This document shows, in pieces, positions 52,820-60,994 of a DNA stretch of 64,000 bases (within the stretch, counting starts at the first letter, position 1; the number at the start of each line of letters is the position of its first letter). The notes beneath the pieces were generated by a model. The model was given only the letters and a program-made list of their open reading frames with translations, ran no database searches and had not been told where the DNA came from. The DNA is from Oscillibacter sp. (GTDB lineage: Bacteria; Bacillota; Clostridia; Oscillospirales; Oscillospiraceae), in assembly GCA_017937405.1 (NCBI GenBank), contig JAGBDS010000073.1, positions 1 through 64,000 on the forward strand, given 5' to 3'. Position numbers and translations under genes: made by a program.

Positions 52820-53551
52820 TCACAGTTCCTCTGGTAACGGCTTGCGGGCATACCGAGCAAGCCTGGAGTCACATACGCCGAGAGTTTTAAAATTCTCCCG
52901 CCCCTGATTCAGAGTTAGACCGTGGTTTTCATCGCTGGGCTCATCATCAGAGGCGGTGAACAGGTCATTCTCCCACATGCACACCGGGCAGATATACGCC
53001 AAGGCAGCGGCGGTAGGCACCGGGAAAGTCCGGCAACCGCAGCAGGGGCAGGGATAGCCGCCGTTTACCGAGTTCTCCAGTTCCAGCAGGAACCGCTTCG
53101 TCTCCACACCTCCGGCATAGCCTGTGAGGCTGCCGTCGGTGCCCAGAACACGGTGGCATGGAATGAGAATGGAGATGGGATTATGACCCACGGCGCCGCC
53201 CACGGCCTGAGGTGCGGCGGGAATGCCGTTCTCCCGAAGCCTGCGGGCAAGTTCGCCATAAGTAGTGGTCTGCCCATACGGAATCTCCAGGAGCAGCTTC
53301 CATACCGCCTGTCGGAATGTACTGCCCCTGAGGGAAAGCAGCGGCAGGGCAGGGAGGGGTTCCTTTCTAAAATAGGCGTCCAGCCATTCTGCCGTCTGCC
53401 GGAATACCGGAAGCTCCGGCTGCTCTGCGGCATCGCCATCCAAGGTAGCAGCAAAATATTTTTGTCCTTCCAGCCACAACCCGGTAAGCGTCTGCCCATC
53501 AGAAGCAAGGAGCAAATTTCCAACCGGTGAAGGAATCTTTGTCACGTACAT
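52820..53551 (-). CDS. ogt: Methylated-DNA-cysteine methyltransferase fused to a CPCC domain
   Basis: This 243-residue protein repairs O6-alkylguanine. The MGMT/Ogt part (1-162) has FRQAVWKLLLEIPYGQTTTY and the active site ILIPCHRVLG (Cys132). It is fused to a cysteine-rich CPCC domain (about 166-225: PCPCCGCRTF, YICPVCMWENDLF, NHGLTLNQGRENF), normally a stand-alone small protein of unknown role. The four-cysteine arrangement suggests zinc. The start is ATG 53551 with AAAGGCGG. The extra frame upstream is not coding. Confidence 0.9.
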   Translation of the reverse strand: MYVTKIPSPVGNLLLASDGQTLTGLWLEGQKYFAATLDGDAAEQPELPVFRQTAEWLDAYFRKEPLPALPLLSLRGSTFRQAVWKLLLEIPYGQTTTYGELARRLRENGIPAAPQAVGGAVGHNPISILIPCHRVLGTDGSLTGYAGGVETKRFLLELENSVNGGYPCPCCGCRTFPVPTAAALAYICPVCMWENDLFTASDDEPSDENHGLTLNQGRENFKTLGVCDSRLARYARKPLPEEL

Positions 53552-53597
53552 AGCCGCACCGCCTTTCTGACTGCAGTATAGCAGTCCGCACCAACAC

Positions 53598-53626
53598 TTG
53601 CAAGCGGTGAAAAGTCGTGATACCAT
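53598..53626 (+). promoter_or_regulatory. Sigma-A type promoter of coaX
   Basis: TTGCAA (53598-53603), a 17 bp spacer and TACCAT (53621-53626), 42 bp before the coaX ATG. Confidence 0.6.
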
Positions 53627-53667
53627 ATAGACAGTAAAACGATTTACAAAAGAGAGGGGATATTCGG

Positions 53668-54438
53668 ATGCTGCTGGCCATCGATGTGGGCAACTCCAAC
53701 ACTTCCGTGGGCCTGTTTGACCGGGAAAAGAACCTTCGTTTTCTGGCTTCACTGGACACAGACAGCCGCAAAACTGCCGATCAGATCAGTATTGACCTGA
53801 TGAACCTGTTTACTCTGTATCACTATTCCTATACAGACGTGACCGGAGCGATCCTATGCAGCGTGGTGCCGCCGCTGAACTTTATGATGGAGAAGGCCCT
53901 GACCCGGCTGTTGGGCAAGCCGCCCATGGTGGTAGGCCCCGGCGTCCGAACAGGACTGAACATCCGGCTGACCAACCAGACCCAAGTAGGCGCGGACATC
54001 GTGGCAGATGCGGTGGCAGCGCTGGAGAAGTTCCAGCCGCCCATCATTACCATCGACATGGGTACTGCCACTACTATCGGCGTTATATCCCAGGGGAGGA
54101 CCTATGAGGGCGGCTTGCTGCTGCCGGGCGTCAACGTCTCCCTGGAGGCCTTGAGCCGCCGGGCGGCCCAGCTTCCGGCCATCTCTTTGCAGCATCCCAA
54201 GAGCCTCATCGGCAAGAACACGGAGGACTGTATGCGCTCCGGTATTGTCTACGGCTCCGCCGGAATGCTGGACGGCGTTATCGACCGCATCCGGGAGACG
54301 TTCCCGGGCCAGGAGGTCACGGTGGTAGCTACTGGCGGCAACGCGCCTGTAATCGTCCGCTACTGCCGTAACCACGTGATCTACGACAAATATCTTCTGA
54401 TGGAGGGCCTTTGGACCATTTACCAGAAGAATAAATGA
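53668..54438 (+). CDS. coaX: Type III pantothenate kinase
   Basis: This 256-residue enzyme starts coenzyme A synthesis by phosphorylating pantothenate. The ASKHA-fold motifs are LLAIDVGNSNTSVGLF (phosphate 1), TIDMGTATTIGVI (phosphate 2) and the adenosine-side VVATGGNAPVI. RBS AGAGGGG. A 50-codon membrane-protein gene follows 16 nt downstream. Confidence 0.96.
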   Translation: MLLAIDVGNSNTSVGLFDREKNLRFLASLDTDSRKTADQISIDLMNLFTLYHYSYTDVTGAILCSVVPPLNFMMEKALTRLLGKPPMVVGPGVRTGLNIRLTNQTQVGADIVADAVAALEKFQPPIITIDMGTATTIGVISQGRTYEGGLLLPGVNVSLEALSRRAAQLPAISLQHPKSLIGKNTEDCMRSGIVYGSAGMLDGVIDRIRETFPGQEVTVVATGGNAPVIVRYCRNHVIYDKYLLMEGLWTIYQKNK

Positions 54439-54454
54439 GGAGGTACACAAAGCT

Positions 54455-54607
54455 ATGTGGACAGCTTTTGCAGTTATTTTCTGGACAGTGGTCGCCGGAC
54501 TGATAGGTGTTGTCTTTGACAATTATTCCGGCAGTAGCTCTTTTGGCATAATCTGTGCCATCGCGGTGGCGGCTGCATTTATCACATCTGCTATCGAAAG
54601 AAACGTG
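54455..54607 (+). CDS. Small two-helix membrane protein after coaX
   Basis: This 50-residue protein has two hydrophobic segments (AVIFWTVVAGLIGVVF, 6-21, and FGIICAIAVAAAFITSAI, 30-47) joined by DNYSGSSS and ends ERT. I do not recognise a family. GAGGAGGT lies about 8 nt before the ATG. It is too short for standard gene prediction, but RBS, composition and its place before a terminator support translation. Confidence 0.6.
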
Positions 54608-54612
54608 AAGAA

Positions 54613-54666
54613 CTCCTGAATAAAAACAGCGTGTACCATAACCGGTACACGCTGTTTTTATTCAGG
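54613..54666. terminator. Very long bidirectional terminator between coaX and the PFK gene
   Basis: A perfect 24 bp stem (54613-54636 with 54643-54666) with a 6 nt loop and T/A-rich segments inside. It separates converging transcripts. Confidence 0.88.
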
Positions 54667-54673
54667 AGATGAA

Positions 54674-55912
54674 TTACTTCGCCAGGACCTTCTTCAGCTT
54701 GGCAAAGCGGGGCAGGGAATCCTGCTTGGGCAGCTTGGGCTCGCCCTGGACCAGGGGCAGCACATAGTCGATGAAGGGCTTCTCCACGCCGTTATGGGCG
54801 GCGTTGATCCACTCCAGGGGGACCTTCTTCTCGGTGTTGGCCACGTCGGTCAGGCCCAGCAGCTTAGTCTTGCAGACATACTTGCCGTCCTCATAGGTGC
54901 GCTCGAAGCCCACCATCTTGTCGGTGATGCCGTTGACGGCGTTCTCCACAGCGGCCTTACCGGACATGTAGGACTCCTCAATATCGGTCTCGGAGGCCAG
55001 GTGAGCGCCGCAGCGCTGCAGCAGGCTCAGCTCAATGCCGCGGACCTTGGCGCCGGTCTTCTCCTTGACGATCTGGGCCAGCATAGCGGCCAGGCCGCCC
55101 AGCTGAGCATGGCCGAAGCCGTCGGTTGCAGATGTCTTGGCCTCGGAGACGAAAGAGCCGTCGGCATAGTGGATACCCTCGGAAACGGCCACCATGCAGT
55201 TGCCTTTCTCCTTGTAGATGCGGTCCACGTCAGCCAGGAAAGCGTCCATGTCGAAGTCCACCTCGGGCAGGTACACCAGGTCGGGACCGGCGCCGTAAGC
55301 GGTGGCCAGGGCGGCGGCGCCAGCCAGCCAGCCGGCATGACGGCCCATGATCTCGATGATGCAGACCATGCCGGTGTCGTACACACGGGCGTCCTGATAG
55401 ACCTCCATGCAGCTGGTCGCAATGTACTTGGCGGCAGAGGCGAAGCCGGGGCAGTGGTCGGTGCCGAACAGGTCGTTGTCGATGGTCTTGGGCACACCCA
55501 TCACGCGGCACTCATAGCCCACCTTCTGCATATACTTGGAGATCTTGTTGCAGGTATCCATGGAGTCATTGCCGCCGTTGTAAAAGAAGTAACGGACGTC
55601 ATACTTCTTGAAAATCTCAAGGATACGCTTGTAATCGGTATCATCCACATCGGGATCGGCCATCTTGTAACGGCAGGAACCCAGAGCGGAGGAGGGAGTA
55701 TACTTCAGCAGCTCCAGCTCGGCGGGATCTTCCTCAGCCATATCGAACAGGCGGTCATTCAGAACGCCCTTGATGCCGTGCTCGGCACCCAGCACCCGGG
55801 TGATATTGGGATTCTTCAACGCGGTGTCGATGACACCGTACACGCTGGCATTGATCACGGAAGTAGGACCGCCGGACTGACCGACGATGCATGCGCCTTT
55901 GAGTTCATTCAT
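54674..55912 (-). CDS. pfp: Pyrophosphate-type 6-phosphofructokinase
   Basis: This 412-residue enzyme makes fructose 1,6-bisphosphate. GQSGGPTSVINAS opens the fold; FYNGGNDSMDT carries an Asp in the position linked to PPi use (ATP enzymes have GGDGS); and PKTIDNDLFGTDHCPG has the PPi-type lysine where ATP enzymes have PGTIDND. MGRHAGWLAG follows. So PPi is the likely phosphoryl donor, which would make glycolysis reversible here. ATG 55912 has GAGGAGG upstream. It is divergent from the aldolase gene. Confidence 0.92.
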   Translation of the reverse strand: MNELKGACIVGQSGGPTSVINASVYGVIDTALKNPNITRVLGAEHGIKGVLNDRLFDMAEEDPAELELLKYTPSSALGSCRYKMADPDVDDTDYKRILEIFKKYDVRYFFYNGGNDSMDTCNKISKYMQKVGYECRVMGVPKTIDNDLFGTDHCPGFASAAKYIATSCMEVYQDARVYDTGMVCIIEIMGRHAGWLAGAAALATAYGAGPDLVYLPEVDFDMDAFLADVDRIYKEKGNCMVAVSEGIHYADGSFVSEAKTSATDGFGHAQLGGLAAMLAQIVKEKTGAKVRGIELSLLQRCGAHLASETDIEESYMSGKAAVENAVNGITDKMVGFERTYEDGKYVCKTKLLGLTDVANTEKKVPLEWINAAHNGVEKPFIDYVLPLVQGEPKLPKQDSLPRFAKLKKVLAK

Positions 55913-55944
55913 TGGAATTAGCCTCCTCAGAAAATGTTTCATTA

Positions 55945-55973
55945 ATCATATCATTGAAAAAAAGAATTGTAAA
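55945..55973 (-). promoter_or_regulatory. Sigma-A type promoter of the PFK gene
   Basis: On the reverse strand TTTACA (55973-55968), a 17 bp spacer and TATGAT (55950-55945). Confidence 0.65.
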
Positions 55974-55976
55974 TAC

Positions 55977-56004
55977 TTGCAATTTAATTTTTTTATGATA
56001 TTAT
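55977..56004 (+). promoter_or_regulatory. Sigma-A type promoter of the aldolase gene
   Basis: TTGCAA (55977-55982), a 16 bp spacer and TATTAT (55999-56004), back to back with the PFK promoter. The leader to the ATG is about 120 nt; I see no recognisable riboswitch in it. Confidence 0.6.
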
Positions 56005-56130
56005 CTAAGAAGAAAATCGTTTTCGTCTATTTGAATCAACGGATTTGCCAATTTGTTAACAAGCCCCTGCAAATATACCCATAGGGCGGTTCAAACAGGC
56101 GGAACAAATAAAGAACAGGAGTGAAACATT

Positions 56131-57099
56131 ATGGCACTGGTTACCACTACCGAAATGTTCAAGAAAGCCTACGATGGCGGCTATGCTGTTGGTGCATTCA
56201 ACGTCAACAACATGGAGATCGTCCAGGGCATCACCGAGGCCGCTCAGGACCTGAAGGCTCCTCTGATCCTCCAGGTCTCCAAGGGCGCCCGCGCCTATGC
56301 CAACCACACCTATCTGGTGAAGCTGGTGGAGGCCGCTGTTATCGAGTGCCCCGATATCCCCATCGCTCTGCACCTGGACCACGGCCCTGACTTCGAGACC
56401 TGCAAGGCCTGCATCGACGGCGGCTTTACCTCCGTCATGATCGATGCCTCCAGCAAGCCTTTCGAGGAGAACATCGAGATCACCAAGAAGGTCGTCGAGT
56501 ACGCCCATGACCACGGCGTGGTCGTCGAGGCCGAGTTGGGCACCCTGGCCGGCATCGAGGATGACGTGAAGGTCGCTTCTGACGCCGCTTCCTATACCCG
56601 TCCCGAGGAGGTCGAGGAGTTCGTGTCCAAAACTGGCTGCGACTCTCTGGCCATTGCCATCGGCACCAGCCACGGCGCTTACAAGTTCACTGCCGCTCAG
56701 TGCACCCGCAATGAGAAGGGCATCCTGGTTCCGCCTCCCCTGCGCTTCGACGTGCTGGAAGAGGTCTCCAAGCGCCTGCCCGGCTTCCCCATCGTGCTGC
56801 ACGGCTCTTCCTCCGTGCCTCAGGACTTCGTGAAGGCCATCAACGAGCACGGCGGCAAGATGCCCGACGCCGTCGGCATCCCCGAGGAGCAGCTGCGCCA
56901 CGCTGCTGAGCTGTCCGTCTGCAAGATCAACATCGACTCTGACCTGCGTCTTGCCATGACTGCCACCATCCGTCAGTACTTCGATGAGCATCCCGGCGAC
57001 TTTGATCCCCGTCAGTATCTGAAGCCCGCCCGTGCCGCCATCAAGGCCATGGTCGCCCACAAGATCGTGGACGTTCTGGGCTGCGACCACAAGGCTTAA
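56131..57099 (+). CDS. fba: Class II fructose-bisphosphate aldolase
   Basis: This 322-residue zinc aldolase splits fructose 1,6-bisphosphate. Metal ligands are in LHLDHGPDFETC (about 86) and the later AIAIGTSHGAY and VLHGSSSVPQDF; the catalytic Asp is in HLDHG. Codon use is strongly biased to C- and G-ending major codons, as in the ribosomal genes here, indicating high expression. It is divergent from the enzyme that supplies its substrate. Confidence 0.95.
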   Translation: MALVTTTEMFKKAYDGGYAVGAFNVNNMEIVQGITEAAQDLKAPLILQVSKGARAYANHTYLVKLVEAAVIECPDIPIALHLDHGPDFETCKACIDGGFTSVMIDASSKPFEENIEITKKVVEYAHDHGVVVEAELGTLAGIEDDVKVASDAASYTRPEEVEEFVSKTGCDSLAIAIGTSHGAYKFTAAQCTRNEKGILVPPPLRFDVLEEVSKRLPGFPIVLHGSSSVPQDFVKAINEHGGKMPDAVGIPEEQLRHAAELSVCKINIDSDLRLAMTATIRQYFDEHPGDFDPRQYLKPARAAIKAMVAHKIVDVLGCDHKA

Positions 57100-57123
57100 T
57101 TTCCTGTATCCCGCATTTCCATA

Positions 57124-57153
57124 CCGGGAGGCGCTGCGCGCCTCCCGGCTTTT
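57124..57153 (+). terminator. Terminator of fba
   Basis: ccgggaggcgc (57124-57134) pairs with gcgcctcccgg (57138-57148), then TTTTT. Confidence 0.9.
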
Positions 57154-57206
57154 TGCACTCTTTTTACCTTTCCCGCATAGAATAGGACAGAAAGGGAGGG
57201 GAAACT

Positions 57207-57710
57207 ATGCGCTTTTTGCAGGACTATGACCGCAAAGCGGCAGTCATGTACGCACACCGCTGGGCCTACGGCCAGAACCCGGCTTACTATGACTACGAAA
57301 AACTGGGCGGTGATTGCACCAACTTTGCATCTCAGTGCATCTTCGCCGGCAGCGGCGTGATGAACTTCACGCCCACCTTTGGCTGGTACTACATCGACGC
57401 CAACCAGAAAGCGCCTGCTTGGACAGGAGTCATGTACCTTTGGAACTTCCTTACGAGAAAAGGTATTTCCGTGGGACCGGTGGGGGAACCATGCCGTTTG
57501 GAAGACCTGCGTCCCGGCGATATCATTCAGCTCTCCTTCAAGGGTGCGGATTTCCAGCACTCGCCGGTGGTCGTATCTGTCGGTAGAGTGCCCACTCTGG
57601 AAAACACTCTGGTGGCCGCCCACAGCTACGACGCCGATAACCGCCCCCTGTCCACTTACGAATTTCGGGATATCCGATATCTTCATATCACCGGCACCGT
57701 TCGGCCCTAG
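57207..57710 (+). CDS. Amidase_6-type domain protein
   Basis: This 167-residue protein is a putative amidase/cysteine-hydrolase domain (Amidase_6). The core is GGDCTNFASQCIFAGSG (Cys about 37), with GWYYID and the later LRPGDIIQLSF and DNRPLSTYEF. No signal peptide is visible. Its function is unproven; in sporulating clostridia such proteins are often cell-wall or spore associated. RBS AAAGGGAGGGG. Confidence 0.82.
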   Translation: MRFLQDYDRKAAVMYAHRWAYGQNPAYYDYEKLGGDCTNFASQCIFAGSGVMNFTPTFGWYYIDANQKAPAWTGVMYLWNFLTRKGISVGPVGEPCRLEDLRPGDIIQLSFKGADFQHSPVVVSVGRVPTLENTLVAAHSYDADNRPLSTYEFRDIRYLHITGTVRP

Positions 57711-57800
57711 CAACACTTTCTGGAAAATTTAAGGAATCGTTCATATTTTTTTCAGCGGGTGTGCTATCATGTCCGTATTACGAAAGAGAGGGGATTTGGT

Positions 57801-59429
57801 ATGAAAAAGTTCCTATCCTACTTTTTATCTGTAGCACTGGCGGCGGTACTGGCCGTCCCCATGGCCGGGGCGGCCTATACAGATGTACCCGCGGGAAGCT
57901 CACTGGCAGGCGAAGTCCGGAAAGCCACGGAATACGGTCTGATGAACGGATACAGCGTAGACTGCTTCGGTTATTCGGACCCCATGACCCGCGCTCAGTT
58001 CGTCGCGGTGCTGGACCGAATGCTGTTTCAGATGGACGCGGAGACCCTGGTGGATTACATAACTCCCGCCATGGAAATACCTGAAACCATATCCGGCGCC
58101 TATCGAAAGGCGATCAATCACGCTGCACGGTTCGACGTCGTGGACCGCAATGCAGCTTTCCGCCCCAATGCCGCCATCACCCGGGGTGAGATGGCGGAGA
58201 TGCTGGTGCGGGCCCTGGGACTGAAAACCGCCGCCCAGATCGCCGAAAAGGAAAACTACTTGCCATTTGCTGATGTATCAGGTCGGAAGGGCTACATCTC
58301 CGTTGCCTATGACATTGGGATGACAAAGGGCACTTCCGCCACGACCTTCGGCCCTGACGCCACCGCTACCCGGGCTCAGGCAGCAGCCATGCTGGTGCGT
58401 ATTTACGAAAAGCTCCACCAAGATACCGATTTTATCCACGGCTTCTACGCCATTTCCTCTTACAGTCAGTTGTCCCTCTCGGAAAATATGGACGCCGTCA
58501 GCGCCGGGTGGAGCCGGATGACCTGGGACGGAGAGACGGCTCTGCTGTCCACCACCAATGCGCGCGGCAATGAATTTGCTGTCCCCAGCGGTTACAGCGA
58601 TGTAGCAGAGCGGCTGGAGGGGAAACTGAACCTGATGGTATTCATGGAAGGCGACAGCCTGAAGACCATGTTGGCCTCCGCCGATGGCCGGACCCAGGCA
58701 GTAGGGCAAATCATCCACGAAATGACTGTGGACTACAAGACCATCGGCAGAAATCCGTACAGCGGCGTCACCATCGACTTTGAGGGTCTTCGGGACGCCC
58801 AGAAAGCCGACTTTACCGCCTTTTTGACGGAGCTGCGGGAGGAACTGGACAAGCAGCAGACCCTGTACGTCTGCGTTTCCCCGGTTCTGACCACTGGTTC
58901 CTATTATGACGGCTATGATTACGCCGCTATCGGCGCTCTGGCGGACAAGGTCATACTGATGGCCTATGATTACGACGCGCAGGACATGAGCGCCTTTTTG
59001 GGCACGGAATACCATAAGACCGCCGCCACCGCGCCTATCGGTCAGGTATACCAGAGTTTGCGAGCTATCACAAAGCAGATAGACCCCTCCAAAATACTTC
59101 TGGGCTTCAGCGCGGAGAACACCGCCTGGCAGATTGACCAGACTGGCGTGCTGGTTTCCGGTACGCCGGTCCATCCCTCCAATGAGATTGTGGCACAGCG
59201 GCTGGCGCAGTCCAGTACCGCCCGTGGCTGGTCGCAGGAATATCAGCAGTCCTATGCCATTTATGAAACCGAAGACGGCGCCCGGTACTTCCTGTGGTAT
59301 CAGGACGGCAGGAGCGTCCGGGCCGCCCTGGACGCCGCAAAACTGCTGGCCGTCACAGGGGTATCCCTGTGGCGGTTGGGGACGATCCCCACATACAGTG
59401 AATGGAACTGGAACAGCCTGCTGGCATGA
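57801..59429 (+). CDS. SLH-domain glycoside hydrolase family 18-like protein
   Basis: This 542-residue exported protein has a signal peptide (1-25), three SLH repeats (about 26-195; MTRAQFVAVLDRM, ITRGEMAEMLVRAL, ATRAQAAAMLVRIY) and a GH18 domain (about 210-540). The catalytic strand reads GVTIDFEGL, keeping the DxE but with Ser in place of the first Asp of DGxxxDxE. Related proteins (YaaH/CotE type) act on cell-wall or spore sugars. The start is ATG 57801 with AGAGGGG. Confidence 0.9.
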   Translation: MKKFLSYFLSVALAAVLAVPMAGAAYTDVPAGSSLAGEVRKATEYGLMNGYSVDCFGYSDPMTRAQFVAVLDRMLFQMDAETLVDYITPAMEIPETISGAYRKAINHAARFDVVDRNAAFRPNAAITRGEMAEMLVRALGLKTAAQIAEKENYLPFADVSGRKGYISVAYDIGMTKGTSATTFGPDATATRAQAAAMLVRIYEKLHQDTDFIHGFYAISSYSQLSLSENMDAVSAGWSRMTWDGETALLSTTNARGNEFAVPSGYSDVAERLEGKLNLMVFMEGDSLKTMLASADGRTQAVGQIIHEMTVDYKTIGRNPYSGVTIDFEGLRDAQKADFTAFLTELREELDKQQTLYVCVSPVLTTGSYYDGYDYAAIGALADKVILMAYDYDAQDMSAFLGTEYHKTAATAPIGQVYQSLRAITKQIDPSKILLGFSAENTAWQIDQTGVLVSGTPVHPSNEIVAQRLAQSSTARGWSQEYQQSYAIYETEDGARYFLWYQDGRSVRAALDAAKLLAVTGVSLWRLGTIPTYSEWNWNSLLA

Positions 59430-59450
59430 AGCAGGGAGGAGGGACCCATC

Positions 59451-59482
59451 AAGAAAACCGCCCCAGATGGGGCGGTTTTCTT
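59451..59482. terminator. Bidirectional terminator between the GH18 and Xer genes
   Basis: aagaaaaccgcccc (59451-59464) pairs with ggggcggttttctt (59469-59482) around an agat loop. Confidence 0.88.
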
Positions 59483-60500
59483 ATTCGCTTTTGCGGATCT
59501 TCTTCGCTTTTTTAACGCGTGACAAGGGGTTTGCCTTAGCAGCTACCCGCAGAGACTCGTTGTCAATGTGGGTGTAGATCTCAGTGGTATTCAGATGGTC
59601 GTGGCCTAATACCTCCTGGACCGCCCGTACATCTACGCCGTTTTGCAGCATCAGCGTGGCTGCGGTATGGCGGAGCTTGTGAGAAGAATACTGGGTACTG
59701 TCGATTCCGGCTTCTCCCAAGCGCTTTTTTACCATGGCGTGGACCGTGGAACGGCTAATACGCTCGTTCTGCGCCGACAGGAACAATGCGTTGGCGTCCC
59801 GACCTGTGATTGGCCGCCGAACAGCCAGCCATCGCTTCAGAGCGTCCTGGCAGGCGTCATTTAGGTAAATGATGCGCACTTTATTGCCTTTGCCCAGCAC
59901 CCGCAGGGCATCGTCCTGTATGTCGTTCAGATTCAGACCCACCAACTCGGAGATTCGCAAACCACAGTTGAGGAACAGCGTCAGGATACAGTAGTCGCGC
60001 TCCTGGTTTTTGCCATCTACAGAATCCAAAAGCTGTAAGCTTTCATCCAAAGTCAGGTATTTCGGCAATGTTTTTTTCAGTTTTGGAGAGTCGATATCTT
60101 TGACAGGATTTTCACGAAGTTGATGGGTCTTATTAGTCAGATAATTGTAGAAAGAGCGGATCGTAGCAATTTTCCTGGCCCGTGACGCGGCATTCAGGCC
60201 ATAATCGGAATTCTGGCTGTTCTGGTGGCGGACACGGTCGCGGCTCAAATACGTCATGTAGCCGTAGATGTCCGTCAGAGTCACAGACGCCACGAAATCC
60301 AGATCAACGTCCATAATATCGATCTCATCCAGCGGTTTGTCAGAAAGCGACGGGTCACGAATTTGTTTCATATAACGGAAGAAATTCCGCAAGTCCAGAA
60401 AGTATTCATCGACGGTACGTCTGGAATGGGCTTTGATCGTTTCATGGTAAGATAAGAAATCCCGCAGGATTTGCGGCGCTTCGGTGCGGTAATCAGTCAT
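59481..60500 (-). CDS. Tyrosine recombinase XerC/XerD family
   Basis: This 339-residue site-specific recombinase has an N-terminal SAM-like DNA-binding domain (about 10-150) and a catalytic domain with the full set of active residues: Arg in NCGLRISEL, Lys in GKGNKVRI, HKLRHTAATLML (HxxR), and GHDHLNTTEIYTH (His and the nucleophilic Tyr). It most likely resolves chromosome dimers. No attachment sites or phage genes are near, so a phage integrase is less likely. ATG 60500 has a poor SD; the frame extends to 60578. Confidence 0.88.
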   Translation of the reverse strand: MTDYRTEAPQILRDFLSYHETIKAHSRRTVDEYFLDLRNFFRYMKQIRDPSLSDKPLDEIDIMDVDLDFVASVTLTDIYGYMTYLSRDRVRHQNSQNSDYGLNAASRARKIATIRSFYNYLTNKTHQLRENPVKDIDSPKLKKTLPKYLTLDESLQLLDSVDGKNQERDYCILTLFLNCGLRISELVGLNLNDIQDDALRVLGKGNKVRIIYLNDACQDALKRWLAVRRPITGRDANALFLSAQNERISRSTVHAMVKKRLGEAGIDSTQYSSHKLRHTAATLMLQNGVDVRAVQEVLGHDHLNTTEIYTHIDNESLRVAAKANPLSRVKKAKKIRKSE

Positions 60501-60629
60501 AGCGAGCAGGAAGTATCCAAGTATCCAAATAAGGTTGAGTCCGTTGGAAACACGCAAGACCCCTGAGATCAGGTCCAAAAGAGGCTGTAAAGTCCAAGAC
60601 CCGGAAAAGCGGCGTTTTGCTCTCCCCTA

Positions 60630-60659
60630 AATTGAACAAAATTTTTATTTTGTTCAATT
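60630..60659. repeat. AT-rich perfect palindrome upstream of the Xer gene
   Basis: aattgaacaaaat (60630-60642) and attttgttcaatt (60647-60659) are perfectly complementary around tttt. It lies about 130 bp upstream of the Xer gene and 115 bp before the small Cys-rich gene. It is a candidate operator or weak terminator. The region 60501-60772 contains no other recognisable feature apart from a short tandem agtatcca repeat near 60511. Confidence 0.55.
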
Positions 60660-60772
60660 ATGTGAATACCTCCAAAACCTCCTCCCTGAGTAATAAAAAT
60701 CCTTGCAGCGGGTCAAGCTATCCTCACAGACAGCATCCACACCCAAAAATCAATCAGGAACGGATGATCGCC

Positions 60773-60994
60773 ATGAGCTTAATCCCGTGCACCAGCAAAT
60801 GTGTCTATCAGGCAGATGGTATCTGCACGCTGGACAGCGCCGCAGCCGCCGGACAACCGTCTCTGGGCGGCGCCTGTATCCATTTCATTCCGTCGGACGC
60901 AAAGCGGCTCGGATCGCCTCACCGATATTATGAGCCGGGATCAGCTGCAAATCGGGATACCGCCGCAGATCACCCGCGCGGTGCGCCGGAATGA
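60773..60994 (+). CDS. Small cysteine-rich protein overlapping radA
   Basis: This 73-residue frame begins MSLIPCTSKCVYQADGICTL and has four cysteines in about 38 residues (CxxxC, then C and C before IHFIP), a pattern I recall from small, often mis-annotated Oscillospiraceae proteins. Family members usually stop near the IHFIP motif; here the frame continues some 25 residues over the 3' end of radA on the other strand (110 bp overlap). AGGAACGG lies upstream. Function is unknown; metal binding is plausible. Confidence 0.55.
   Translation: MSLIPCTSKCVYQADGICTLDSAAAAGQPSLGGACIHFIPSDAKRLGSPHRYYEPGSAANRDTAADHPRGAPE

Noticed and set aside
54794..55921. 375-codon plus-strand open frame inside the PFK gene
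   Set aside because: Antisense shadow of a clear phosphofructokinase; translation is Gly/His/Val-rich and featureless.
56005..56130. Riboswitch in the fba leader
   Set aside because: The 120 nt leader has only short weak inverted segments and no known riboswitch core.
57738..57775. Sigma-E or sigma-A promoter of the SLH-GH18 gene
   Set aside because: TTCATATT resembles a sigma-E -35 but no CATA -10 follows at 14-15 bp; as sigma-A the spacer to TATCAT is 19 bp.
60630..60659. LexA/SOS box in the palindrome
   Set aside because: It has GAAC and GTTC, but 14 nt apart; the Firmicutes box needs 4 nt.
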